A program made the position numbers and the translations under genes. 64,000 bases of DNA from Paracoccaceae bacterium. GTDB taxonomy: Bacteria > Pseudomonadota > Alphaproteobacteria > Rhodobacterales > Rhodobacteraceae. Location: positions 1-64,000 of the forward strand of contig JAJFIC010000034.1 in assembly GCA_021775315.1 (NCBI GenBank), written 5' to 3'. Each line of letters starts with the position of its first letter. The first letter of the stretch is position 1. The notes beneath the pieces are model-generated. The model had not been told where the DNA came from and searched no databases. It saw only the letters and a program-made list of their open reading frames with translations. Shown here one piece after another: positions 9,897 to 19,584 of this stretch.

Positions 9897-10729
9897 GTCG
9901 CCAAAACCGCCGCGCGCAGATCGTCATCGACCTGCGGTTTTTTGCGAAACCAGTTTTCAAATCCCGGGGCCGCCTGATGCAGCAGCATGCCCAGGCCATC
10001 GACGGTAACACAGCCCTTGGCCGCAGCCTTGTCCAGCAATTCCGTGCGCAACGGCGAATAGACGATGTCGGTGACCAACGTTCCAGCCTTCAGACGGTCA
10101 AGCGAGATTTGCAGTGCCGGTTGGCCTTGCATCCCCAAAGACGTGGTGTTGACCAAAGTTGTAACGCCTGCCAGTTCGGTTTGGATTTTGGTCCAGTCGA
10201 TCACTTTTATGCGCGCGCCAAAATGTTCGCGCAACATTTCCGCCCGGTTGCGGGTTCGGTTGGCCAGCCAAACTTCGGGGGCACCTTCCGCCAGCAAGGC
10301 CGATATGATCGCGCGTGACGCGCCTCCCGCGCCCAAAACCATCGCCGGTCCTGCATCTGCGGCCCAATCCGGCGCGTGTTGGCGGATATTGGCAATGAAG
10401 CCGTAGCCGTCAGTGTTGTCAGCCTGAATACGCCCGTCCTTGCGAAAGGTCAGCGTGTTTGCAGCCCCGATCAGCGCAGCGCGGTCGGTGATGTCGTCCG
10501 CAATCGACAATGCGGTTTCTTTGAATGGCAGGGTCACGTTGACACCGCGAAAACCCAGATCAGGCAGGGATTTGATGCCGCGTTCAAAGCTATCGCGGCT
10601 AAGTTCAATCGGAATGTAATAACCGTCTATTCCGTATTTGCGCAGCCAAAAGCCATGCAACCGCGGCGAGAGCGAATGCGCCACCGGGGAACCAACGACA
10701 CCAGCCAGTGGTATTGCAAGGGGCTTCAT
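9893..10729 (-). CDS. aroE: Shikimate dehydrogenase
   Basis: AroE reduces 3-dehydroshikimate to shikimate with NADPH in aromatic amino acid synthesis. The 278 residues include the substrate site [11 protein letters not shown] (residues 19-29), the catalytic Lys in [10 protein letters not shown] (about residue 69), the catalytic Asp in NTDGYGF (about residue 105), and the NADP loop [11 protein letters not shown] (about residues 132-142). The start overlaps the maf stop by 4 bp and the stop overlaps coaE by 4 bp. Cytoplasmic. Confidence 0.96.
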   Translation of the reverse strand: MKPLAIPLAGVVGSPVAHSLSPRLHGFWLRKYGIDGYYIPIELSRDSFERGIKSLPDLGFRGVNVTLPFKETALSIADDITDRAALIGAANTLTFRKDGRIQADNTDGYGFIANIRQHAPDWAADAGPAMVLGAGGASRAIISALLAEGAPEVWLANRTRNRAEMLREHFGARIKVIDWTKIQTELAGVTTLVNTTSLGMQGQPALQISLDRLKAGTLVTDIVYSPLRTELLDKAAAKGCVTVDGLGMLLHQAAPGFENWFRKKPQVDDDLRAAVLAT

Positions 10730-11325
10730 TTCTCGATCGCTCCTGAATTGGTCAGATGGTTTAGCAGTTCTAATAACGGCATTCCAAGCACTGTAAAATA
10801 ATCGCCTTCAATCTTTGAAAACAATCTTACACCTTCTGCCTCCAGTTTGTAACTGCCAACGCTACTCAGCGCGTCGTCACCCAGTCGCGCCAGATAGCCA
10901 TCCAGATAGGCGTCTGTAAACGCCCGCATCCATAGCCGGGCTTGCCCGACATGCCGCCACAGGGGCTGGCCGTTTTGATAGATCACTGCGGCTGACAGCA
11001 ATTTATGTTTTTCGCCCCTAAGCTGGCTTAGTTGTGCGCGCGCCTCGTCAAGGTCTCTGGGCTTGCTCAGGATCTGACCCTTGAAATCAAGAACCTGATC
11101 CGCACCAATAACAATCGCTTCCGGGTATTTATTCGATACCCGACGGGCCTTGAGTTCTGCCAGTTGATCGGCAATATCGTGTGGCGTTGCACCCGCGGCC
11201 AGCAGGGCTGCTTTTAGGCTGTCTTCGTCAACTCTGGCGACTTCGGAGCGGAATTGTATCCCGGCATTTGCCAGCATTTGACGCCGGATTTCAGAGCCTG
11301 AGGCAAGGATAATCTGGTCTGACAT
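10726..11325 (-). CDS. maf: Maf family nucleotide pyrophosphatase
   Basis: Maf/YhdE/YceF proteins hydrolyse non-canonical or modified nucleoside triphosphates and are linked to septum formation in some bacteria. The 199 residues start with [13 protein letters not shown], the Maf signature loop. The acidic [14 protein letters not shown] (about residues 70-83) and [10 protein letters not shown] segments also fit. It is the first gene of the leftward operon ending in dnaQ and borders the AT-rich origin candidate. In Caulobacter a further regulator gene (ppsR type) sits between maf and the origin; it is absent here. Confidence 0.93.
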   Translation of the reverse strand: MSDQIILASGSEIRRQMLANAGIQFRSEVARVDEDSLKAALLAAGATPHDIADQLAELKARRVSNKYPEAIVIGADQVLDFKGQILSKPRDLDEARAQLSQLRGEKHKLLSAAVIYQNGQPLWRHVGQARLWMRAFTDAYLDGYLARLGDDALSSVGSYKLEAEGVRLFSKIEGDYFTVLGMPLLELLNHLTNSGAIEK

Positions 11326-11337
11326 GATGTATAACCT

Positions 11338-11346
11338 TGTGGATGA
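11338..11346 (-). promoter_or_regulatory. Probable DnaA box (one mismatch)
   Basis: On the minus strand the sequence reads TCATCCACA, one mismatch from the E. coli DnaA box TTATCCACA. It lies just upstream of the maf start, inside the origin candidate. Confidence 0.4.
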
Positions 11347-11439
11347 TCGAAGGGGTAAACAAAGTATTAATCCGGGACGACCGACGTGTTTTTACCAAAC
11401 ACCGAGTTGTTGTTATTTCATTAAGGTTTTGATCGGGTT

Positions 11440-11448
11440 TTTTCCACA
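11440..11448 (+). promoter_or_regulatory. Probable DnaA box
   Basis: The sequence TTTTCCACA is one base from the E. coli consensus and fits the relaxed TTWTNCACA form. It lies inside the AT-rich gap and is followed by GGG. Confidence 0.5.
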
Positions 11449-11758
11449 GGGAATTGTTTTATTTATGGCTGTGTACTAATTCCAGATTCAGCCGTGTTTT
11501 TATTAGACTTTTGATTAATTCATTTTTTGTTAACAAGTCAAACTCCTGTAACCATTTGTAATTAAAGTATTATGTTTTGTTTTCCCGCCAAACTTTTAAC
11601 TTTTTCCCCATTTGTGATTTTGTACATTTTGTATCTGCAACAGGTGAGTAACTAAAGAATTCTTGTGATTCATTGGTCTCTACAAACACTACATCCTTTT
11701 CTTAATCTTTATTTATATTAGTAAGGGCGAAAGGTTCCGGTTAAAAAGAGTGCTTAGA

Positions 11759-12208
11759 ATGTTCGATTTTCTGTCAACGTTGTACCCTTGGGTCAAAAGC
11801 CTGCACGTGATCTCGGTCATCGCTTGGATGGCCGGGTTATTCTATTTGCCTCGCCTGTTTGTCTATCACACCGAACGCGGCGGAACTGGCGAGATGGGTG
11901 AATTGTTTCAGGTGATGGAGGTAAAACTGTTTCGCTTGATCATGAACCCGGCAATGGTTGCGACCTGGGTGTTTGGTCTGATGCTGGTTTTCACGCCGGG
12001 CATCGTTGACTGGTCTGAATACTGGCCTTGGGTCAAGGCTGTGATGGTTTTAGTCATGACTTGGTTTCACCACTGGTTGGGCTATAGGCGCAAGGAACTG
12101 ATCGCGGGCACTTGCAAAGTCACCGGTCGACAGTTTCGCCTGATGAACGAGGTTCCGACAGTGTTGATGATCGTCATCGTTGTTATGGTGATTGTGCGTC
12201 CGTTTTAA
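11759..12208 (+). CDS. hemJ: HemJ, protoporphyrinogen IX oxidase
   Basis: HemJ oxidises protoporphyrinogen IX to protoporphyrin IX in haem and chlorophyll synthesis in the cytoplasmic membrane. The 149 residues carry four hydrophobic helices, the early SLHVISVIAWMAGLFYLPRLFVYH segment with the conserved His, and FHHWLGYRRK in the third region. The ATG at 11759 is chosen because AAAGAG lies 8 bp upstream; the in-frame GTG at 11750 overlaps that site. hemJ lies between the origin candidate and rho, as in other alphaproteobacteria, but the usual hemE neighbour is missing. Confidence 0.9.
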   Translation: MFDFLSTLYPWVKSLHVISVIAWMAGLFYLPRLFVYHTERGGTGEMGELFQVMEVKLFRLIMNPAMVATWVFGLMLVFTPGIVDWSEYWPWVKAVMVLVMTWFHHWLGYRRKELIAGTCKVTGRQFRLMNEVPTVLMIVIVVMVIVRPF

Positions 12209-12351
12209 TCGCGGCTCAATCGCGGTTTGACAATCTTAAGTTTTTGGTTGTAAACACGCCGGGTCTGGCCGTCCGGCCGTAAAAGACACATCCGAAATAT
12301 TATCGAATGATCCGTCAGGCAAAATTGCGCGACGGCTATACGGAAGTTCTC

Positions 12352-13623
12352 ATGACCCAAGAAACGATGACCCTGTCCGAACTTAAGGCAAAAACCCCCG
12401 CTGATTTGTTGGCGATGGCCGAAGAGTTCGGGATTGAAAACGCGTCTACCATGCGCAAGGGCGATATGATGTTCGCCATTCTGAAAGAGGTTTCAGAGGA
12501 CGGGGTCGAGATTTCGGGCGATGGTGTGCTTGAGGTGATGCAGGACGGTTTCGGTTTCTTACGCTCGCCTGAGGCGAATTATCTGTCTGGCCCGGATGAT
12601 ATTTATGTAAGTCCCGAACAGATCCGCAAGTTTTCGCTGCGCACCGGGGATACGGTTTTGGGTGTCATCAATGCGCCGCAGGAAAACGAACAATATTTCG
12701 GTCTGGTTGAGGTGACGTTGATTAATTTCATCACACCGGAACGGGCACAGCACAAAGTACATTTCGACAATCTGACGCCGCTCTACCCCGAAGAGCGTCT
12801 GAAGATGGAAATCGAAGACCCGACCATCAAGGATAAAACCCCGCGCGTGATCGACCTTGTGGCACCAATCGGCAAAGGCCAGCGTTCTTTGGTTGTAGCA
12901 CCACCACGGACCGGTAAAACCGTCATCCTGCAAAATATCGCCCATTCGATTGAGGTTAATCACCCCGAGGTGTTCTTGATCGTTCTGTTGATTGATGAAC
13001 GCCCGGAAGAGGTGACAGACATGCGGCGCAGCGTGAAGGGCGAAGTGATCTCGTCCACCTTTGACGAACCGGCAACACGTCACGTGGCGGTGGCTGAAAT
13101 GGTTATCGAATAGGCCTAGCGGCTGGTCGAACACGGGCGCGTCGTGGTGATCCTGCTTGACAGCATCACCCGTCTTGGCCGCGCGTTTAACACCGTTGTG
13201 CCCTCGTCCGGTAAGGTTCTGACCGGCGGTGTTGATGCCAATGCCCTGCAAAGGCCAAAGCGGTTCTTTGGGGCTGCGCGTAATATCGAGGAAGGTGGCT
13301 CGCTGACCATTATTGCGACCGCGCTGATTGATACCGGCAGCCGCATGGACGAGGTGATCTTTGAGGAATTCAAAGGCACCGGTAATAGCGAATTGGTGCT
13401 CGATCGTAAGATCGCAGACAAACGCGTCTACCCAGCCATCGACATCCTGAAATCCGGCACCCGGAAAGAAGAATTGATCGTCGACAAGGTGGAACTGACC
13501 AAGACCTTCGTTCTGCGCCGGATCCTTAACCCAATGGGAACCACGGATGCGATTGAATTCCTGCTTGGAAAGCTCAAGCAGACCAAGACCAATTCCGAGT
13601 TTTTTGATTCCATGAACACCTGA
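12352..13623 (+). pseudogene. rho: Transcription terminator Rho, interrupted by two in-frame TAG codons
   Basis: Rho is the hexameric RNA helicase that ends transcription. Reading through, the frame gives about 423 codons with all Rho domains: the N-terminal helix bundle, the cold-shock RNA-binding domain, Walker A (APPRTGKT near 12898), Walker B (ILLDSITR near 13150) and the R-loop region (FKGTGNSEL). At 13111 and 13117 the frame reads TAG GCC TAG, where Rho proteins have Lys-Ala-Lys (VIEKAKRLVEH). Ten codons after the first TAG, GTC (13141-13143) replaces the usual Asp before VVILLD. All three are single A-to-T differences. The rest is intact without frameshift. As read, translation stops after about 253 residues, before Walker B. 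ATG 12352 has GGAAG upstream and the usual start [11 protein letters not shown] close behind; the frame extends to ATG 12307. It may be a sequencing artefact, a recent inactivation or read-through. Confidence 0.9.
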
Positions 13624-13675
13624 TCCAAGGTGGTTTGATGGCGGCCCATTCGGCCCGCGATCAGGAGCATCAGTG

Positions 13676-14971
13676 ATGGACACCATCTTTGCCCTTGCAA
13701 CAGCCCCCGGTAAGGCCGGTGTGGCCGTTGTCAGGCTGTCAGGGCCGCAAGCCCGTCAGTCAGGCGCACTGCTGGCCGGATTCCTGCCAGAGCCCCGGAA
13801 AAGTGCCTTAAGGCGCTTGAAAGACGCCAATGGCGACACCTTGGATGATGCGCTGGTCCTGTGCTTTGAAAAAGGCGCGAGTTTCACTGGCGAAGACGTG
13901 GTTGAGCTGCACCTGCACGGCAGCCCTGCGATCATTTCGGCCGTTCTGACCTGTCTTGGCGCCCTGCCCGATCTTCGCCTTGCAGAGCCCGGTGAATTCA
14001 CCCGTCAGGCGCTTGAAAACGGCTGTCTTGATCTGGCGCAGGTCGAAGGTCTGGGCGATCTGATTGACGCAGAAACCCAGGCGCAACGAAAACAGGCCAT
14101 GCGGGTGTTTGAAGGCGCGCTTGGCGAAAAGGCAGATGGCTGGCGGCGCGATCTGATCCGGGCGGTTTCACTGATCGAAGCGACGATTGATTTCGCGGAT
14201 GAGGATATCCCGGTCGACGTGACCCCTGAAGTTTTGTCGCTGCTTGATGATGTCTTGGCGCAACTCGTGCTGGAAAGCGTAGGCACGCGGGTGTCAGAAC
14301 GTATTCGCGAAGGCTTTGAAGTGGCCATTATCGGCCCCCCGAATGTCGGCAAGTCGACATTGCTGAACCGCTTGGCGGGTCGCGAGGCTGCGATAACGTC
14401 AGAAGTTGCGGGCACTACGCGCGATGTGATTGAGGTTCGGATGGAGCTGGCAGGCCTGCCGGTGACGATTCTTGACACTGCGGGGCTGCGGGAAACCACT
14501 GATCTGGTCGAAACTCTGGGGGTCGAACTGGCGCTAAGGCGGGCGAAAGCAGCCGATTTACGGGTGTTTCTGGTGGCGGATGAGACGGTGCCGGAGGGCC
14601 AAATTTCGCCGCAGGATCAGGATATTGTTGTCGGCGGAAAGTCTGATTTACGTAAAAATAACAAGGGCTTGGCGATTTCCGGTTTAACCGGCGAAGGTGT
14701 CGCGGATTTGGTTGATAGGATCACCGAAATCCTGAAGCAGCGCGCCGCAGGTGCCGCAACAGCAACCCGCCTTCGTCATCGCGTGGCAATTGACAGGGCA
14801 ATTTCCCTTTTGAATTCTGCACGGGATGTTATATTGACCGGCCCAGATCAGTCGGAACTGGCGTCCGAGGATCTGCATCAGGCGATCAGATCATTGAATT
14901 CGCTGATTGGCAGGGTCGATGTAGAACATGTTCTGGATGAAATTTTTGCGAGTTTTTGTCTTGGCAAATAG
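13676..14971 (+). CDS. mnmE: MnmE, tRNA modification GTPase
   Basis: MnmE, with MnmG, adds the carboxymethylaminomethyl group to the wobble uridine of several tRNAs. The 431 residues contain the N-terminal folate-binding domain ([15 protein letters not shown]), a helical domain and an inserted G domain. G1 is GPPNVGKST near residue 220 and G3 is DTAGLRE. The C-terminus ends FCLGK, matching the conserved C-x-GK tail. ATG 13676 is used; AGGAG lies 8 bp upstream and an in-frame GTG sits one codon earlier. The stop is TAG, three bases before mnmG, so TAG is an ordinary stop codon here. Confidence 0.96.
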   Translation: MDTIFALATAPGKAGVAVVRLSGPQARQSGALLAGFLPEPRKSALRRLKDANGDTLDDALVLCFEKGASFTGEDVVELHLHGSPAIISAVLTCLGALPDLRLAEPGEFTRQALENGCLDLAQVEGLGDLIDAETQAQRKQAMRVFEGALGEKADGWRRDLIRAVSLIEATIDFADEDIPVDVTPEVLSLLDDVLAQLVLESVGTRVSERIREGFEVAIIGPPNVGKSTLLNRLAGREAAITSEVAGTTRDVIEVRMELAGLPVTILDTAGLRETTDLVETLGVELALRRAKAADLRVFLVADETVPEGQISPQDQDIVVGGKSDLRKNNKGLAISGLTGEGVADLVDRITEILKQRAAGAATATRLRHRVAIDRAISLLNSARDVILTGPDQSELASEDLHQAIRSLNSLIGRVDVEHVLDEIFASFCLGK

Positions 14972-14974
14972 GGA

Positions 14975-16852
14975 ATGTTTCACGTGAAACATTATGACTT
15001 TGATGTTGTGGTTATTGGTGGTGGTCACGCCGGTGCAGATGCGGCCCATGCGGCTGCTCGGTCGGGCGCGCGCACGGCGCTGATCACCCACAGCTTTGCC
15101 AAGATCGGTGAAATGTCCTGCAATCCGGCGATTGGCGGCCTCGGCAAAGGCCATCTGGTTCGGGAAATTGACGCGCTGGACGGCCTGATGGGCAAAGTGG
15201 CCGACCGGGCAGGCATCCAGTTTCGCCTGCTGAACCGACGCAAAGGTCCGGCAGTTCAGGGCCCACGTGCGCAGGCAGATCGAGTATTGTATCGCGCTGC
15301 CATGCAGGCCGAGATTAGAAACACGCCAAACCTCAGCGTCATTGAATCCGAGGTTAAGGATCTGGTGATTCGCCAAGGCGTTATCGGCGGCGTCGTTCTG
15401 ACGGATGGTGCGACCGTAACGTCTGGGCGGGTGGTTCTGACGACCGGCACTTTTCTGCGCGGTGTCATCCACATCGGAAACAAACAGCATCCGGGTGGCC
15501 GCATGGGCGACGGCGCCGTTATCCCGTTGGCTGAACGCATTGACGGTTTGGGCCTGCCCTTGGGTCGGCTAAAGACCGGAACACCACCGCGTTTGGACGG
15601 AAAAACCATCAACTGGGACGGTCTGGAAATACAGCATGGTGATCCGGAACCTGTTTTGTTTTCGTTCCTTTCAGACAAACCAAAAGCGCGGCAAATTGCA
15701 TGTGCGATCACACATACGAATCCTGAAACGCATGATATTATTGAGAAAAACCTTGCGAAATCAGCGATGTACGGCGGGCATATCGACGGCGTTGGTCCCC
15801 GGTATTGCCCCTCAATAGAAGATAAGATCGTTCGTTTTTCCGAAAAATCATCACATCAGATTTTTCTGGAACCAGAAAGCCTGAGCGACAACACCATTTA
15901 CCCGAACGGAATATCGACCTCGCTGCCTGTTGACGTTCAAATGGCCTATGTTGCCTCCATCAAAGGCCTTGAAAACGCGAGAATCCTGCAACCGGGATAT
16001 GCGATCGAATATGACTTCGTTGATCCCCGAGCGTTGCGACCAACATTAGAGGTCAAGGCGGTCGCTGGCTTGTATCTGGCTGGGCAAATCAACGGCACAA
16101 CTGGGTATGAAGAGGCTGCGGCTCAAGGTTTGGTCGCCGGCCTAAACGCCGCCGCTGCTGCCGCTGGCAACGATGACGTCATTTTTGACCGGTCCGAGGC
16201 ATATATAGGCGTGATGATTGACGATCTCGTGACGCGCGGCGTTTCCGAACCTTACCGCATGTTCACGTCACGCGCTGAATTTCGACTTTCGCTACGCGCA
16301 GATAACGCGGATCAGCGGTTGACCCAAAAAGGAATTGATCTTGGTTGTGTTGGCCAAGCGCGTGCAGAAGTTTTTACGCGCAAAATGAACGACCTGCATC
16401 TCGCGACAAATCAACTACGCAAACTAACAATGACACCACCCGAGGCCTTGAAAGCCGGGTTTGCCGTTAATCAGGATGGCGTTCGCCGCAGCGGGTTCAA
16501 CCTACTAAGCCACGACAAAATTTCGTTTGATAATCTGCGTGCGGTCTGGCCGGAACTATATGAAATCACATCGGAAATTTCCGAACAGGTGGAAAAAGAC
16601 GCACTTTATGCCCATTACATTGCCCGTCAGGCGGGGGATGTGGCGGCATTGAAAAGGGACGAGGCGCATAAAATTCCGGACGGATTTGATTTTTCCGCCT
16701 TTTCTGGCCTTTCCAATGAACTAAAATCAAAATTGACGGCCGTGCAACCCCGAACGCTGGGCCAGGCAAGCCGAATTGACGGTATGACCCCTGCCGCGCT
16801 GACACTAATATTGGCGAAGTTGCGGCAAAAAAACCGTGTTAAGTCAGCATGA
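14975..16852 (+). CDS. mnmG: MnmG (GidA), tRNA modification FAD enzyme
   Basis: MnmG is the FAD-dependent partner of MnmE in wobble-uridine modification. The 625 residues begin [24 protein letters not shown], where GGGHAGA is the FAD dinucleotide loop. [25 protein letters not shown] and [20 protein letters not shown] are family signatures, and length fits. The first six codons are the parS site itself (14976-14991), so this N-terminus is dictated by the centromere-like DNA. The 3' end overlaps rsmG by 4 bp. Confidence 0.97.
   Translation: MFHVKHYDFDVVVIGGGHAGADAAHAAARSGARTALITHSFAKIGEMSCNPAIGGLGKGHLVREIDALDGLMGKVADRAGIQFRLLNRRKGPAVQGPRAQADRVLYRAAMQAEIRNTPNLSVIESEVKDLVIRQGVIGGVVLTDGATVTSGRVVLTTGTFLRGVIHIGNKQHPGGRMGDGAVIPLAERIDGLGLPLGRLKTGTPPRLDGKTINWDGLEIQHGDPEPVLFSFLSDKPKARQIACAITHTNPETHDIIEKNLAKSAMYGGHIDGVGPRYCPSIEDKIVRFSEKSSHQIFLEPESLSDNTIYPNGISTSLPVDVQMAYVASIKGLENARILQPGYAIEYDFVDPRALRPTLEVKAVAGLYLAGQINGTTGYEEAAAQGLVAGLNAAAAAAGNDDVIFDRSEAYIGVMIDDLVTRGVSEPYRMFTSRAEFRLSLRADNADQRLTQKGIDLGCVGQARAEVFTRKMNDLHLATNQLRKLTMTPPEALKAGFAVNQDGVRRSGFNLLSHDKISFDNLRAVWPELYEITSEISEQVEKDALYAHYIARQAGDVAALKRDEAHKIPDGFDFSAFSGLSNELKSKLTAVQPRTLGQASRIDGMTPAALTLILAKLRQKNRVKSA
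14976..14991. other. parS centromere-like site 1
   Basis: TGTTTCACGTGAAACA is a perfect 16-bp palindrome and matches the ParB-binding parS consensus exactly. It lies at the start of mnmG and encodes its residues 1-6 (MFHVKH). parB lies about 3.3 kb downstream. Confidence 0.93.
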
Positions 16853-17484
16853 TGGCTAATGATCAGGATAGTGAACGGTTTCAAAGCGTGCTCAATGTTT
16901 CACGTGAAACAATTGAACGACTGAAGATATATGAAACGCTGCTGCGAAAGTGGAATCCCGCGATCAATTTGGTGGGACGGAATACAATCAACGAAATATG
17001 GACCCGACATTTCCTAGATTCCGCTCAAATATGGGCATTGCGGCCTGCCAGCGCAAAAACCTGGTTGGATCTTGGCAGCGGCGCTGGGTTCCCAGGGCTG
17101 GTCATCGCGCTTCTGGCGGCTGATGAGGTCCCTGACTTGCAGGTCACACTTGTTGAAAGCGACGCACGAAAAGGCGCGTTTTTGCAGAATGCTTCACGCG
17201 AAATGGGAATTTCGGTGGAATTATTCACGGAACGGGTGGAAAATCTTGAACCACAGCAGGCAGATGTCATTTCTGCCCGTGCGCTTGCGCCACTGTCGAA
17301 ACTATTGGGATTTGCCGAACGACATGGGACTGAAAACACGATTTGTTTGTTTTCCAAGGGCCGAAGCTATGAATCCGAATTGACGGAAGTGCGAAAATGC
17401 TGGACATTCGAAACGCAAATATTACCCAGCATGACCGATTCAGACGGCAAAATTCTGAAAATTGGAGAGTTTCTGCGTGTCTGA
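16849..17484 (+). CDS. rsmG: RsmG, 16S rRNA G527 methyltransferase
   Basis: RsmG (GidB) methylates N7 of G527 in 16S rRNA using S-adenosylmethionine. The 211 residues contain the SAM-binding loop [17 protein letters not shown] (about residues 74-90), the NRHFLDS-type segment ([11 protein letters not shown]) and [12 protein letters not shown]. The start overlaps the mnmG stop (ATGATGG). Residues 16-21 (NVSRET) are encoded by the second parS site. The stop overlaps the chosen parA start by 8 bp. Confidence 0.95.
   Translation: MMANDQDSERFQSVLNVSRETIERLKIYETLLRKWNPAINLVGRNTINEIWTRHFLDSAQIWALRPASAKTWLDLGSGAGFPGLVIALLAADEVPDLQVTLVESDARKGAFLQNASREMGISVELFTERVENLEPQQADVISARALAPLSKLLGFAERHGTENTICLFSKGRSYESELTEVRKCWTFETQILPSMTDSDGKILKIGEFLRV
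16896..16911. other. parS centromere-like site 2
   Basis: A second perfect copy of TGTTTCACGTGAAACA, 1.9 kb from the first. It lies inside rsmG, read in a different frame from the first copy. Confidence 0.93.
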
Positions 17485-18277
17485 CCCGAATAATAAGCCC
17501 CAAGGGCCAAAAATTATCGCAATCGCGAACCAAAAGGGCGGAGTAGGAAAAACAACGACAGCGATAAATCTAGCGACGGCGCTTGCGGCAGTTGGAAAAT
17601 CTGTACTGCTGATCGACATCGATCCGCAAGGAAATGCGTCAACCGGACTGGGCATCGAGACCGCTCAACGGAACATGACCACCTATGACTTGTTGTTAAA
17701 TGGCGCCGCAGTCGAAGATGTTGTGTGTGAAACGCAAGTTCCGAACCTTTTGATCGCTCCGGCGACCACCGACCTTAGTTCAGCGGATATCGAGCTTGCA
17801 GGAAATGACGGGCGCGCAACTAGGTTGCGAAAGATCCTGCGCGGGCCGGAAATGGACGCCTTCGACTTTGACTACGTTCTGATTGATTGCCCGCCTTCGC
17901 TAAATCTACTGACTGTGAACGCCATGGTCGCCGCGCATTCCGTATTGGTGCCGCTGCAATGCGAGTTTTTCGCGCTCGAAGGGTTGTCGCAGTTAATGCT
18001 GTCAATCCGCGAAGTTCGCCAATCAATCAATCCTGAAATTCGGATCGAAGGCGTGGTGCTGACGATGTACGACTCACGCAACCGGCTGTCCCATCAGGTT
18101 GAAAAGGATGTGCGCGATAATCTGGGGGATCTGGTGTTTAAAACCATCATTCCAAGGAACGTGCGCCTTTCCGAAGCACCGTCTTATGCGATGCCGGCTT
18201 TGCTGTATGACCACACCAGCAAGGGCAGTATTGCCTATCAAAAACTTGCGGCAGAAGTCCTGCGGCGACAGGCCTGA
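17477..18277 (+). CDS. parA: ParA chromosome partitioning ATPase
   Basis: ParA is a Walker-type ATPase that moves ParB-parS complexes and so segregates the origin. The 266 residues start close to the deviant Walker A motif KGGVGKTT and include DIDPQGNASTGLG and the Walker B strand DYVLIDCPPSL. GTG 17477 is chosen because GGAG lies 9 bp upstream; the in-frame TTG at 17462 would place the start before that site. It overlaps rsmG by 8 bp and precedes parB by 37 bp, forming one operon with mnmEG and rsmG. Confidence 0.96.
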   Translation: MSDPNNKPQGPKIIAIANQKGGVGKTTTAINLATALAAVGKSVLLIDIDPQGNASTGLGIETAQRNMTTYDLLLNGAAVEDVVCETQVPNLLIAPATTDLSSADIELAGNDGRATRLRKILRGPEMDAFDFDYVLIDCPPSLNLLTVNAMVAAHSVLVPLQCEFFALEGLSQLMLSIREVRQSINPEIRIEGVVLTMYDSRNRLSHQVEKDVRDNLGDLVFKTIIPRNVRLSEAPSYAMPALLYDHTSKGSIAYQKLAAEVLRRQA

Positions 18278-18314
18278 ATATTAAAGGCAAAACCAAGTTA
18301 AAGGGTTGATAAAT

Positions 18315-19232
18315 ATGGCTAATCCAGTAACAGGAAAACGGGGCCTTGGGCGCGGCCTATCCGCATTGATGGCTGACGCAGACATCATTTCACCCGCGCA
18401 TGCCTCGGGTGAAAATGACGCTGCTCGTGCGCCAGACACGCATTTGCCGATCGAAAAAATCCACCCAAATCCCGATCAGCCCAGACGCGATTTTGTTAAG
18501 ACAGAACTGGACGAATTGGCCGCCTCTATCCGTGAAAAAGGCGTCATTCAACCGCTCTTGGTGCGCCGCGACCCTAACAGAGCGGGCGATTATCAAATCG
18601 TTGCGGGCGAACGCCGTTGGCGTGCCGCGCAGTTGGCAAATCTGCATGAACTGCCTGTCTTGGTCCGCGATTTGAACGATACAGAAGTGTTCGAACTGGC
18701 AATAATCGAGAACATTCAACGTGCAGACCTGAACGCGGTGGAAGAGGCGCTGGGTTTCCGGCAGCTTATGGACAAGTTCGGCCATACCCAGGAAAGGTTG
18801 GCCGAAGTATTGGGGAAAAGCCGCAGCCACATCGCAAATCTGCTGCGCTTGCTATCTCTGCCCGAGGATGTCTTGACCTATCTGCGAGAGGGAAAATTGA
18901 CGGCCGGACATGCGCGTGCGTTGGTCACTGCCGACAATCCATCAGAATTGGCCCGCAGCGTTATCGGCAAGGGGCTATCCGTCCGGCAGACGGAAAAGCT
19001 GGGGAAAACCAAGCCCGCCAAAAAGGTTTCTTTTAACAAAAACAAGGCGGAAAAGGATGCTGATACCAAAGAACTGGAACAGCATTTGTCGTCTCAACTG
19101 GGCATGAAAATCGAAATTGATTTCAATGCGGGGTCGGAATCTGGTGTTGTGACGGTCAGCTACGCTTCTTTGGATCAGCTTGATGATCTTTGTCGGATTT
19201 TGACGGCAGAGTCTCAGGACGCGACCAAATAA
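18315..19232 (+). CDS. parB: ParB chromosome partitioning protein
   Basis: ParB binds parS, spreads along DNA as a CTP-dependent clamp, and works with ParA. The 305 residues show the N-terminal RGLGRGLSALM box, the GERRWRAAQLA motif of the CTP-binding domain, ENIQRADLNAVEEA, a helix-turn-helix (QERLAEVLGKSRSHIANLLRLL) and a C-terminal dimer domain. ATG 18315 follows AAGGG. The last 77 bp overlap the convergent DUF454 gene. Both parS sites are within 3.4 kb. Confidence 0.96.
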   Translation: MANPVTGKRGLGRGLSALMADADIISPAHASGENDAARAPDTHLPIEKIHPNPDQPRRDFVKTELDELAASIREKGVIQPLLVRRDPNRAGDYQIVAGERRWRAAQLANLHELPVLVRDLNDTEVFELAIIENIQRADLNAVEEALGFRQLMDKFGHTQERLAEVLGKSRSHIANLLRLLSLPEDVLTYLREGKLTAGHARALVTADNPSELARSVIGKGLSVRQTEKLGKTKPAKKVSFNKNKAEKDADTKELEQHLSSQLGMKIEIDFNAGSESGVVTVSYASLDQLDDLCRILTAESQDATK

Positions 19233-19560
19233 AGATTGATACCAGCGTAAGCACAACCGCCTGAATGCCAAGCACAATGGGGCCGGCAGAAAGATAAAGC
19301 GACACGCCAAAGGTGGCGAAAATCGAACCGCTTGCCATGATCTTCGCACGCCGGCCGATTACACCACCCTTTTCCCAGGCGACAATTGGTGGGCCAAAAA
19401 AACGGTGATTAATCAGCCAATCGTGCAATCGGTTAGAAGAACGCGCAAAGCAAAATGTCGCCAACAGCAAAAACGGCACCGTCGGCAGTAACGGCAGGAC
19501 CGCGCCGATCATGCCCAACGCTAAAGAAATCAGACCGGCAAGCAACCAGACAATTCTCAT
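19156..19560 (-). CDS. DUF454 (YbaN family) small membrane protein
   Basis: The 134-residue protein has two clear hydrophobic blocks: VWLLAGLISLALGMIGAVLPLLPTVPFLLLATFCF near the start and a longer one at residues 75-112. The GAVLPLLPTVPF and RSSNRLHDWLINH segments match the DUF454/YbaN family. It is an inner membrane protein of unknown function. Its 3' end overlaps parB by 77 bp in the opposite direction, and hemW lies 24 bp away on the same strand. Confidence 0.88.
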   Translation of the reverse strand: MRIVWLLAGLISLALGMIGAVLPLLPTVPFLLLATFCFARSSNRLHDWLINHRFFGPPIVAWEKGGVIGRRAKIMASGSIFATFGVSLYLSAGPIVLGIQAVVLTLVSIFIWSRPETLPSKSDKDHQADPKKRS

Positions 19561-19584
19561 CTGATTGCGCCGCGTAAAGAATGC

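Larger units (their letters stand above)
11326..11758. other. Putative chromosomal replication origin (oriC), AT-rich gap between maf and hemJ
   Basis: This is the only gene-free stretch over 300 bp in the window. It is visibly AT-rich from about 11395 to 11730, unlike its neighbours, with runs such as ATTTATGGC, TTTTTGTTAAC and CTTTATTTATATTAG. It holds one good DnaA box (TTTTCCACA, 11440-11448), a second with one mismatch on the minus strand (11338-11346), and two GATTC sites (GANTC, the CcrM methylation target) near 11485 and 11668. The gene order around it matches the origin neighbourhoods of Caulobacter and Rickettsia, and parAB with parS lie 3-7 kb away. It must also contain the divergent maf and hemJ promoters. 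Origin function is inferred. Confidence 0.6.

Noticed and set aside
13144-13623. The 3' part of rho as an independent gene with a GTG start at 13144
   Set aside because: It has no ribosome site, starts in the middle of the ATPase domain just before Walker B, and is in frame with the 5' part. It is the remainder of rho.
12559-13686. Open frame of 375 codons antisense to rho
   Set aside because: It is a shadow of the rho coding frame and shows no family motifs. It is notable only because it crosses the TAG region without a stop.
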